This document shows, one piece after another, positions 23,012 through 31,328 of a stretch of 35,544 nt of DNA. The stretch is from Bacteroidota bacterium (GTDB taxonomy: Bacteria > Bacteroidota > Bacteroidia > Flavobacteriales_F > PHOS-HE28), in contig JAFDZG010000167.1 in assembly GCA_018267065.1 (NCBI GenBank), positions 1-35,544 of the forward strand, read 5' to 3'. The notes under the pieces are model-generated. The model did not search any database, was not told the DNA's origin, and was given only the letters and a program-made list of their open reading frames with translations. The translations under genes were made by a program, and so were the position numbers. The number at the start of each line of letters is the position of its first letter. Position 1 is the stretch's first letter.

Positions 23012-23096
23012 TGAACCACGCCCTAACAACCAGCAACGAACAACCCCTCCATTCCCGTTACGGGTTGTACAATTGCGCCGGGCGTACCGCTTCAGC

Positions 23097-23173
23097 CTTT
23101 GGCAAATTGGCAATTGTAGATTTGGCGCATTGGCAAATTGGCGAATTTGCCAATTGTCCAATTGGCAAATTGC
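23097..23173. repeat. Intergenic repeat cluster of TTGGCAAATTG-type words (copy B)
   Basis: This part of the convergent gap between the TIGR02757 gene and guaB is built from TTGGCAAATTGG variants in both orientations. At 23129-23154, ATTGGCAAATT - GGCG - AATTTGCCAAT forms a perfect 11-bp stem with a 4-nt loop, positioned to act on transcripts from either side. Further copies lie at 23098-23115 and 23151-23173. It has no coding potential and shares words with the clusters at 9221-9396 and 24836-24902. Confidence 0.75.
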
Positions 23174-23176
23174 TGA

Positions 23177-24751
<1,575 letters not shown>

Positions 24752-24835
24752 TTACCACAACTGGCGCTAGCAGCGATGCACCCGCCTGGGATGTGGCTTG
24801 GGCCGCCCGTCCGTGTAAGGCTGCATTCGGGTTCT

Positions 24836-24902
24836 TTGACGAATTGTACCGGGTTCTTTGGCGAATTGGCGAATTGATCCCTTTGGCAAATTGCCTCAAC
24901 GG
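24836..24902. repeat. Intergenic repeat cluster of TTGGCAAATTG-type words (copy C)
   Basis: The third cluster lies between guaB and the type B T9SS gene. It reads as successive imperfect units GACGAATTG, GGCGAATTGGCGAATTG and TTTGGCAAATTG, with two TTCTTTG spacers. Unlike copies A and B, it is in one orientation only. It contains no ORF of note. Confidence 0.65.
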
Positions 24903-24912
24903 AAAACAAAGC

Positions 24913-26991
24913 TCACTTCCCCGGTAGAAAGGTTACCGTACCCTTCTTCTCCACCGTTTTGCCGGCGCCGTTGCGCACGGAGCAGTACCAGGCGTACACA
25001 CCCTGCGGCACCAGTGAGCCGTCCACGCGGCCGTCCCAGGGCAGGTCCGGGTTGTTGGTGGTCCAGATCTGCTGGCCCCAGCGGTTGAAGATGGTGAACT
25101 CGTACCGGGCCACGTCGGCAAAGGCCAGCACGGGCTTGAAGGTGCTGTTGTATCCGCCCTCAATAAAAGCATTGGGCACCCACACCTCCTCCTGTTGCAC
25201 GGCGCATGCGGTGTTGCTCTCCGAACTGGCGTTGATGCCCGCAGGGTTGGCGGCTTCCACCGCTTGCACGTAGTAGCAGAACTTGCCGGGCGAGCGGTAC
25301 AGGTCCTCCACGTTGTCCACGAAAAACCATTGGTTCGGCGGGGTGTTGCCGATCATTTGGAAGGGGCCGTCCGCCACGCTGCGGTACACGGCATAGCCCA
25401 TCACGGTACCGGCCCATTGCACATAGCCGTTCCAGCGCAGGGTGTTGTTGCCGCCGGGATCGGGTGTTGCCGTGAGCAGGATGGAAGTGCCGAGGTTGCT
25501 GGTGGCCACGGTGTTGCCGCAGCTGTCCTCCACCAGCACGCGGTAGTTGTAGCTGTGGTCCGCGGTGGTGGCTGCATCATCGGTGAAGGTTACCACCGGC
25601 ACCGCCGGGCCCGGCATGGCGGCCACCTCTTCCCAAGGCCCGCCGTTGCTGGTGCGCTGCAGCACCAAGCGGCGTGTGTAGCCGCCCAGGTCCAAGCTGT
25701 CGGTGATCAGTACGGCACTGCTGCCGGCCACGGTGGCGGTGCGCAGGTAGTTCCACTGCGGCACCGGCGGATAGGTGGTGGTGCGGCAGGCCACGTTGCT
25801 GAGCGAGGTTTGGCCGAAGCTGCCCACGGCCTTTACAAAGAAGCAGTAGTTGTGGCCGGGCGCGGCATTGGTTTGAAGGAAATCCGTGGTGGCCGGGTCC
25901 AAGGTGGCCAAGTAGCCCCAGGGGCCGGAGTTGTCCATGCGGCCGTACAGCTCGTAGTGGCCCACGGGCCAGCCGCCGTAGTTGGTGCGGGTGATGAGGA
26001 TGGTGCCAGCGCAGCGGTCGTACGCGGTGGAAACGAACACGGTGGTGTGCGGAGCGTTGGTGGCGCTGGTGTTGGGGCTGGGCGGGGTGCCCTTGTAGCA
26101 GGTGTCTATGGCGGCGATGGTGAAGGATTCGGGCCCTGCGCCCGCCGCGCTGAGCAGCCAGGTGAAGGTGGTGTCCAAGCGGCCGTACAGGGTGTCCAGG
26201 ATCACGTTGCCACCAGGGGTGTTCTGCACAATGATGTAGCCTTGCGTGTCCGGCTCGGGGCTCGGGTTCCACGTAATGGTGGAGAGGTTGGAGGCCGTGT
26301 CCACGCTTACGTTCACCACCACGGGAATGGAGGGCGGGGTGATGTCCTGGAACATGGCGCCGGTAATGCTGCTCACCGAGCTGCAACCGGAGCTGTCCTG
26401 CAACTGCACCTGGAAGTTGAGCGAATCCTGGCAGATGGAGACCACCTGCTGCCAGTGGTGCACGGCATTCGCCACGCTGCCCACTTGGGCCCACATGCCG
26501 GCCGGGTGCTCCATGCGTATGTCAGTTTCCGTTGTGGCCGTGGCTGGCGGCGGCGTGGACGGCAAATTCCAATCCACCACGGAGCTGCCCAGCGGCACGC
26601 TTTGGGTTACTTGGATGAACATGGAGGCCAGTGTGTCACTGGGCAGGGAGGTGTTCGGCGCGCCGGAAGTGGAAACGGTGGTGAGGTAGTAGTAGCGCGC
26701 GCCGGTGTTGGCCCCGGCGGTGGCATCGGTGTAGGAGGTTTGGGCGTACACCCCGACGGGCGCCACCAGCGTGTAGGGCCCGGCCAGCGCATTGGCGCGG
26801 TACACCTCGTAGCGCAGGAACTCGGCGGTGGGGTCGGCAGGAATGGTCCATGTAACGGTTGCCGCCCCGCCAGCGCCTACGGCCACGCAGCGCACCGAGG
26901 GCGGATCGAGCACGGTGGCACGCACCAGTGGCGGGCACAGCAGCAGCATCGCCAAGACGGTTGCACGCACCTTGCTCCAACGCAATTCCAT
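24913..26991 (-). CDS. Secreted fibronectin-like protein with T9SS type B (gliding-associated) C-terminal domain
   Basis: The 692-residue protein has a signal peptide (MELRWSKVRATVLAMLLLCP...VRA). From about residue 28 it carries several fibronectin type III-like domains. Each has a 'V-T-W-x-I-P / Y-E-V-Y-R' strand pair, such as 'FLRYEVYRANALAGPYTLV', 'ISTITWNPSPEPDTQGYII'-type and 'GYAVYRSVADGPFQMIG' units. The last ~85 residues are the gliding-motility-associated C-terminal domain (CHU_C/type B): V-W-V-P-N-A-F, Y-E-F-T-I-F-N-R-W-G-Q-Q-I-W, W-D-G-R-V-D-G, V-P-Q-G-V-Y-A-W-Y and the final G-T-V-T-F-L-P-G-K. ATG 26991 is preferred; 27009 and 27051 are in frame but add non-signal residues. Type B proteins usually need a SprF/PorP-like partner, which is not seen here. 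Confidence 0.9.
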   Translation of the reverse strand: MELRWSKVRATVLAMLLLCPPLVRATVLDPPSVRCVAVGAGGAATVTWTIPADPTAEFLRYEVYRANALAGPYTLVAPVGVYAQTSYTDATAGANTGARYYYLTTVSTSGAPNTSLPSDTLASMFIQVTQSVPLGSSVVDWNLPSTPPPATATTETDIRMEHPAGMWAQVGSVANAVHHWQQVVSICQDSLNFQVQLQDSSGCSSVSSITGAMFQDITPPSIPVVVNVSVDTASNLSTITWNPSPEPDTQGYIIVQNTPGGNVILDTLYGRLDTTFTWLLSAAGAGPESFTIAAIDTCYKGTPPSPNTSATNAPHTTVFVSTAYDRCAGTILITRTNYGGWPVGHYELYGRMDNSGPWGYLATLDPATTDFLQTNAAPGHNYCFFVKAVGSFGQTSLSNVACRTTTYPPVPQWNYLRTATVAGSSAVLITDSLDLGGYTRRLVLQRTSNGGPWEEVAAMPGPAVPVVTFTDDAATTADHSYNYRVLVEDSCGNTVATSNLGTSILLTATPDPGGNNTLRWNGYVQWAGTVMGYAVYRSVADGPFQMIGNTPPNQWFFVDNVEDLYRSPGKFCYYVQAVEAANPAGINASSESNTACAVQQEEVWVPNAFIEGGYNSTFKPVLAFADVARYEFTIFNRWGQQIWTTNNPDLPWDGRVDGSLVPQGVYAWYCSVRNGAGKTVEKKGTVTFLPGK

Positions 26992-27037
26992 TGTGATCGG
27001 TATGCCCATGGAATGACGCATCCGGTGCGCCCGGCGT

Positions 27038-28003
27038 TCACTGTGCAGCATCCGTGGTCAGGTCCAATGCCGCCATCCGCCTTTGTGCTTCGGCAAACTC
27101 CGCCATTACGCGGCGCACGATCTCCGCTGCCGGCAGAATATCCTTTAAGCCGGCGGCCACCTGGCCGATCTCCAGCTCGCCCTGCTCCAGGTCGCCCTGG
27201 AACATGCCGCGCTTGGCGCGGGCGCGGCCCAGCAGCTCTTTCAGTTGATCCGGCGTGGCGCAGCGCGCGTAAGCCTGCTGCACCTCCAGGAAGAAGGCGT
27301 TGCGCATCATGCGCACCGGTGCCAGCTCCTTCAGCGTGAGCAGCGTGTCCCCTTCCCTGCTGTCCACCACAAACTGCTTGAAGGCCGCGTGGCTGCTGGC
27401 CTCCTCGGAGCACACAAAGCGGCTGCCCAGCTGCACGCCGTCCGCACCAAGGGCCATGGCGGCCAGCATGGCGCGGCCGTCGGCGATGCCTCCCGCGGCG
27501 ATCACGGGGATCTTCACCGCATCGCGCACCAAGGGCACCAGCACCAAGGTGGTGGTTTCCTCGCGCCCGTTGTGCCCCCCGGCCTCAAAGCCTTCGGCCA
27601 CCACCGCATCCGCCCCTGCGGCCTCGGCCTTCAGGGCAAACTTTGCGCTGGCCACCACATGCACCACGGTGATGCCCGCTGCCTTCAGCTTGGCCGTCCA
27701 CGTGGCGGGGTTGCCCGCGCTGGTGAACACAATAGGCACCTTTTCGGCGATCACCGTGGCGATGTGTTCCTCCACGGCCGGGTAGAGCATGGGGATGTTC
27801 ACCGCGAAGGGCTTGTCCGTTGCAGCCTTGCACTTGCGCACATGTTCCAGCAACACTTCGGGGTACATGGAGCCGGAGCCGATGATGCCCAAGCCGCCCG
27901 CATTGCTCACGGCGGATGCCAAGCGCCAGCCGGAGGCCCAGATCATGCCGGCCTGCACCAGTGGATAACGGGTGCCGAAAAGGTTGGTGATGCGGTTTGA
28001 CAA
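27038..28003 (-). CDS. Nitronate monooxygenase / 2-nitropropane dioxygenase family protein
   Basis: This is an FMN-dependent TIM-barrel oxidoreductase family that includes nitronate monooxygenases and FabK-like enoyl reductases. Landmarks are R-Y-P-L-V-Q-A-G-M-I-W-A-S, V-S-N-A-G-G-L-G, E-G-F-E-A-G-G-H-N-G with its central His, and the phosphate-binding A-A-G-G-I-A-D-G-R-A and G-A-D-G-V-Q-L-G-S-R-F. The frame is open to 28144, but the first ~47 residues are not protein-like and overlap the divergent gene's promoter. A TTG at 28003-28001 gives the family's usual start (S-N-R-I-T-N-L-F-G-T-R-Y-P), a 321-aa product and a TAACTTCG box 34 nt upstream. The TTG start is an inference. The substrate is not determined. 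Confidence 0.9.
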   Translation of the reverse strand: MSNRITNLFGTRYPLVQAGMIWASGWRLASAVSNAGGLGIIGSGSMYPEVLLEHVRKCKAATDKPFAVNIPMLYPAVEEHIATVIAEKVPIVFTSAGNPATWTAKLKAAGITVVHVVASAKFALKAEAAGADAVVAEGFEAGGHNGREETTTLVLVPLVRDAVKIPVIAAGGIADGRAMLAAMALGADGVQLGSRFVCSEEASSHAAFKQFVVDSREGDTLLTLKELAPVRMMRNAFFLEVQQAYARCATPDQLKELLGRARAKRGMFQGDLEQGELEIGQVAAGLKDILPAAEIVRRVMAEFAEAQRRMAALDLTTDAAQ

Positions 28004-28036
28004 AAGGAACGCGGGTGCTGGTGGTAAAAGGGGCCG

Positions 28037-28044
28037 CGAAGTTA
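28037..28044 (-). promoter_or_regulatory. Candidate -7 box for the nitronate-monooxygenase-family gene
   Basis: TAACTTCG (28044-28037, minus strand) matches TAnnTTTG in all fixed positions except one. It lies 33 nt before the proposed TTG start, which supports that start over the upstream end of the open frame. The same word is found upstream of mtaB. Confidence 0.35.
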
Positions 28045-28096
28045 GAACGCCAATGTTCCGGGCACTTGTTGAAAACCCTTCTGGGGCGTTTTGTCG

Positions 28097-28124
28097 TTGA
28101 AAAAGAATCTGTTCGCTATGTTTG
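28097..28124 (+). promoter_or_regulatory. Bacteroidota-type promoter (TTG-N17-TATGTTTG)
   Basis: TTG at 28097-28099 and TATGTTTG at 28117-28124 are separated by 17 nt and fit the published-type Bacteroidota pattern TTG-N17-23-TAnnTTTG. The ATG at 28148 follows after 23 nt. This is the best-formed promoter in the window. It excludes the upstream in-frame starts at 28091 and 28118, which lie inside it. Confidence 0.7.
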
Positions 28125-28147
28125 CCAGTCAATCGGAGAACCAACGC

Positions 28148-29095
28148 ATGAAGGCAGGAAGACTACACCTCGCACTGGGCGTGCTGGCAGCGGCATTGTT
28201 GGCCCATGAGGCCAGTGCCCAATACAAGTGGGACGTGGGTGTTCACTTGGGCGGTGCCAACTACTTGGGCGAAATGGGCGGAAAGGAGAAAACGCGCCAG
28301 GATTTTATTTGGGACATGAAACTGTCCCAGACGCGCTGGGCCGTGGGCGGCTTTGCCCGTTACAAGATCAACCGCACCATCTCCATCAATTCCGGCATCC
28401 TGTACTACCGCATCCAAGGTGGTGACTACCTGAGCACCAACCCGGCCCGCGTGGGCCGCAACCTGAGCTTCCGCAACGACATGTTCGAGCTGTACCTGCG
28501 GCCGGAATTCACCATCTTCCAGGACAATGACCTGGGGGGCCGCGGGCGCTACCGCACGGACTTCCGCCTCTTTGCTTATGTGGGCGGCGCCTTGTACATG
28601 AGCAATCCCAAAGGCCAGATCAACCACACGGGTGAGTTCTACAAGTTGCGCGACATGGACACCGAGCTTGCCAGCTATTCCCCGATGGGCTTTGCAATTC
28701 CGGCAGGCTTGGGCTTCCATTTCACCTTCAAGCGCAGGCACCGCATCGGCTGGGATTTCGGCTGGCGCACCACCTTCAGCGATTACCTGGATGATGCCAG
28801 CACCGTGTATGCCGACCCCAGCGCCCTGCCTGGCGGCGCCGGCAGCACCGCCGCCGACCTGGCCAACCAGACCAGCTACATCTACGGCCCGAACGGCACC
28901 ACCCCGAACCCGGTGGAACTGGTGCAGTACGGCCCCGGCCTGAAGCGCGGCGACCCCACGCACAACGACAGCTACCTTACCATGACGCTCACGTACAGCT
29001 ACGTGCTGAAGGGCCAGTCCAACTTCTACCGCCAGCGCTACAACTGGATGCGTGGCAAAAAGCGCATCGGCCGCAAGAGCCGCGCAAAGTTCTGA
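28148..29095 (+). CDS. DUF6089-family outer-membrane beta-barrel protein (PorG-like)
   Basis: The 315-residue product begins with a signal peptide (MKAGRLHLALGVLAAALLAH...ASA). It shows the family's opening 'YKWDVGVHLGGANYLGEMGG', followed by alternating amphipathic strands (R-W-A-V-G-G-F-A-R-Y-K-I-N, V-G-R-N-L-S-F-R-N-D-M-F-E-L-Y-L-R-P-E-F). Strand patterns such as F-A-I-P-A-G-L-G-F-H-F-T-F and I-G-W-D-F-G-W-R-T-T-F-S-D-Y-L-D come next, and the C-terminus is strongly basic. DUF6089 includes or resembles PorG-type proteins tied to the T9SS outer-membrane complex, which would fit the T9SS cargo genes nearby. That link is inference. A consensus promoter precedes it and a strong terminator follows. 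Confidence 0.87.
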   Translation: MKAGRLHLALGVLAAALLAHEASAQYKWDVGVHLGGANYLGEMGGKEKTRQDFIWDMKLSQTRWAVGGFARYKINRTISINSGILYYRIQGGDYLSTNPARVGRNLSFRNDMFELYLRPEFTIFQDNDLGGRGRYRTDFRLFAYVGGALYMSNPKGQINHTGEFYKLRDMDTELASYSPMGFAIPAGLGFHFTFKRRHRIGWDFGWRTTFSDYLDDASTVYADPSALPGGAGSTAADLANQTSYIYGPNGTTPNPVELVQYGPGLKRGDPTHNDSYLTMTLTYSYVLKGQSNFYRQRYNWMRGKKRIGRKSRAKF

Positions 29096-29115
29096 TCCTT
29101 GGGAAAACATGTGTG

Positions 29116-29140
29116 AAGGGGGGCTGCGGCCCCCCTTTTT
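29116..29140 (+). terminator. Strong rho-independent terminator after the DUF6089 gene
   Basis: AAGGGGGGC (29116-29124) and GCCCCCCTT (29129-29137) form a 9-bp stem with the tetraloop TGCG, followed by a T-run ending at 29140. It starts 20 nt after the stop codon. It is the clearest intrinsic terminator in the window. Confidence 0.85.
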
Positions 29141-29422
29141 CTTGCCACGGCACGCAAGCCGCATGCGCCACTGCGCAACGGTCCATTCCCGCTTACGGGC
29201 AAACGCATCGAAACTTCACTAAGGCGCTGCAGGGCCTTCCACAAGCCCTTGGGTGACCCCCCATGCGCGATGCTCAAGCATCAACTTTTAAGATGCGTTT
29301 CCCTGATTCCATGCGGAAGGAGGAACACTTCCGCCACTACCTTTGGCTCCCTGCCGACCGGCAGGGCACGGCCAGGAGAATCCTGATTCTTGCGGCTGGA
29401 GAAACACACCGGTGCTTGAACC
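29141..29422. other. Leader region upstream of the first asparagine synthetase-type gene
   Basis: No convincing gene was found. The stretch holds a full -7 match TACCTTTG at 29338-29345, 77 nt before the ATG. It also holds three small hairpins: GATGCT-CA-AGCATC (29269-29282), CGGAAG...CTTCCG (about 29314-29333) and CCCTGCC-GACC-GGCAGGG (29349-29366). The last lies in the predicted leader. Short plus-strand frames here are out of frame with the following gene and look non-coding. Confidence 0.4.
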
Positions 29423-31294
29423 ATGTGCGGCATTGCCGGCTCAGTAACCTGGCGCAACCAAGGTGCATCCTTGGACACGTTCGACATTGCGCGCCTGGCC
29501 TACCGGGGGCCCGATGCGTTGACAACCCTTGCATCCGATGCACTGCCGCAGCCGCCTGCGCGCATCCGTTGGAAACTGGCCCATGCCCGCCTTTCCATTC
29601 TGGACCTCGCCGCCAACGCCAACCAGCCCATGTGCACCCCGGACGGCCGCTACTGGCTGGTGTTCAACGGCGAGATCTACAACAACGGGCCGCTGCGCGC
29701 GGAACTCACCGGCCTGGGGCACCGCTTCACCACGGACCATTCCGATTCCGAAACACTGTTGCACGCGTGCATCCATTGGGGCAAGGCCGCCTTGGAGCGC
29801 CTCAACGGGATGTTTGCCTTCGTGTTCATCGACAATCTGGAAGGCACGCTGCTCGCCGCGCGCGACCGCATGGGCATCAAGCCCCTCTATTTCCGCCTTG
29901 CCGACGGTGTGTTCAGCTTCGCCAGTGAACCCAAGGCATTCACTGGTCCCCGGCGCGTAAACAAGCCGGAACTGCTGGGCTTTTTCAATTTCCTCCAAGT
30001 GGAGGGAACGGCCACCTTTTACGAGGGCTTGGAAAAATTGCCGGCCGCACATCTCCTGGAACTGCGCGATGGCACGGCACCTCGCCCGCAGCGCTGGTGG
30101 CACCCCTTGCAAGCTGCGCCCAACGGTCGTGACCTGGGCGATGCGCGCCCGTGCATGGATCTGCTCCGGGAAGCCGTGGACCTGCAAATGGTTGCGGACG
30201 TGGGCGTTGGCACCTACCTGTCCGGCGGCCTGGATTCATCGGTGATCACGGCCTTGGCTTCGAAGGGCCATCCAGTGAACACCTTCAGCATCGGCTTTGA
30301 GGAAGGCATTCCGGGGTACGCGAGCGAACTGGGGCATGCGCGCGCCGTTGCGGACCACCTGCGCACCAAGCACCACCCCATCACCATTTCACCGGAGGAA
30401 TACCTGCTTGCGCAAAAGCGCGTGTTCCGCATCTTGGACGAGCCCATCGCCAACAGCGCGTGCGGGCCGTTGCTGCTGCTTAGCGAGTGCGCCCGCGCGG
30501 AAGGCGTGAAGGTGTGCCTGAGCGGTGAGGGCGCCGATGAGCTGTTCATCGGCTATCGGCACTGGCACGATGCGCGGCGGGTGGACAATTACCTGCGGAC
30601 GGCTCCGCGTTGGGCCTGGAAAGCCTTGTATCCCGCCATGCCGCTGTTGCGCCGCCGAAAACCGCAATGGGCGGCCTGGATGCAGCGCCACCTGCGCCAC
30701 CAGTACATTATTTGGGGCGGCATTGATGCAATGGGCATGCAGCATCAGCAAGCCCTGTTCAGTCCTGGTTTCATGGCACAGGCCCGCGATCCGTACGGCA
30801 TTGCCTGCGCGAGCTACGATGCGCCGGCATGCCGCCATGCCGACCTGCTGCAACGGTTGAGCGCCTTCGACCTGCATTTCCACTTGCCCGAATACCTGCT
30901 GGCCCGCGTGGACCGCATGTCCATGGCAGCCTCCATCGAGGCACGGGTGCCCTTCCTGGACCACCGCTTGGTGGAACAGGCCATGCGGCTGAAACTGGAC
31001 CTGCTTACCGGCCCAAGCGGCCAAAAATTGGCGTTGAAGCAATTTGCCCGCACGTTGCTGCCTGCCTCCATCATCGATCGGCCAAAGGTGGGTTTTGAGG
31101 TGCCCATGCAGAAAGTGCTGAACGCCAAGGAAGCGTTGCGGCACCGCGACCTGCTGTTGGCCATGGATGATGCCTTGGGGATCTATGCTCCCGGTTTCCG
31201 CAAGCAGTTGGCTTCCGGCAACATCACAGGAAAGCTGCTCTGGCCGCACTTTGTGCTGGCCAATTGGTGGAACATCCACATAGCCGGGAACTGA
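29423..31294 (+). CDS. asnB: AsnB-type asparagine synthetase (glutamine-hydrolysing)
   Basis: The family transfers glutamine-derived ammonia to an adenylated carboxylate, usually aspartate. The 623-residue protein starts M-C2-G-I-A-G, so the class II glutaminase nucleophile is at position 2 after Met removal. R-L-S-I-L-D-L and the F-N-G-E-I-Y-N-N loop follow in the glutaminase domain. The synthetase domain has the PPi-loop S-G-G-L-D-S-S-V-I near residue 272, then L-S-G-E-G-A-D-E-L-F-I-G-Y and L-L-A-R-V-D-R-M-S-M-A-A-S-I-E-A-R-V-P-F-L-D-H. All catalytic motifs are intact. Because a second AsnB-type gene lies convergently 34 nt away beside glycan genes, it may amidate a sugar or cell-surface precursor rather than supply free asparagine. 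Confidence 0.93.
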   Translation: MCGIAGSVTWRNQGASLDTFDIARLAYRGPDALTTLASDALPQPPARIRWKLAHARLSILDLAANANQPMCTPDGRYWLVFNGEIYNNGPLRAELTGLGHRFTTDHSDSETLLHACIHWGKAALERLNGMFAFVFIDNLEGTLLAARDRMGIKPLYFRLADGVFSFASEPKAFTGPRRVNKPELLGFFNFLQVEGTATFYEGLEKLPAAHLLELRDGTAPRPQRWWHPLQAAPNGRDLGDARPCMDLLREAVDLQMVADVGVGTYLSGGLDSSVITALASKGHPVNTFSIGFEEGIPGYASELGHARAVADHLRTKHHPITISPEEYLLAQKRVFRILDEPIANSACGPLLLLSECARAEGVKVCLSGEGADELFIGYRHWHDARRVDNYLRTAPRWAWKALYPAMPLLRRRKPQWAAWMQRHLRHQYIIWGGIDAMGMQHQQALFSPGFMAQARDPYGIACASYDAPACRHADLLQRLSAFDLHFHLPEYLLARVDRMSMAASIEARVPFLDHRLVEQAMRLKLDLLTGPSGQKLALKQFARTLLPASIIDRPKVGFEVPMQKVLNAKEALRHRDLLLAMDDALGIYAPGFRKQLASGNITGKLLWPHFVLANWWNIHIAGN

Positions 31295-31328
31295 CACTCC
31301 CCACACTACACGCGTGGCTGGGTGGTGC

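Noticed and set aside
25195-27339. Long plus-strand open frame (714 codons) across the type B T9SS gene.
   Set aside because: The translation is a Gly/His/Val-rich shadow of the minus-strand gene, which carries a signal peptide, fibronectin-like repeats and the CHU_C domain.
28004-28144. N-terminal extension of the nitronate-monooxygenase-family frame.
   Set aside because: The added residues lack family similarity and would overlap the promoter of the divergent DUF6089 gene; the TTG start gives the normal family length.
29141-29262. Structured GC-rich stretch considered as a possible tRNA or small RNA gene.
   Set aside because: No cloverleaf with acceptor stem, T-loop GTTCRA and anticodon arm could be drawn.
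29263-29928. 221-aa plus-strand frame overlapping the start of the first asnB.
   Set aside because: It is out of frame with the MCGIAG start and rich in Arg/His/Pro without motifs.
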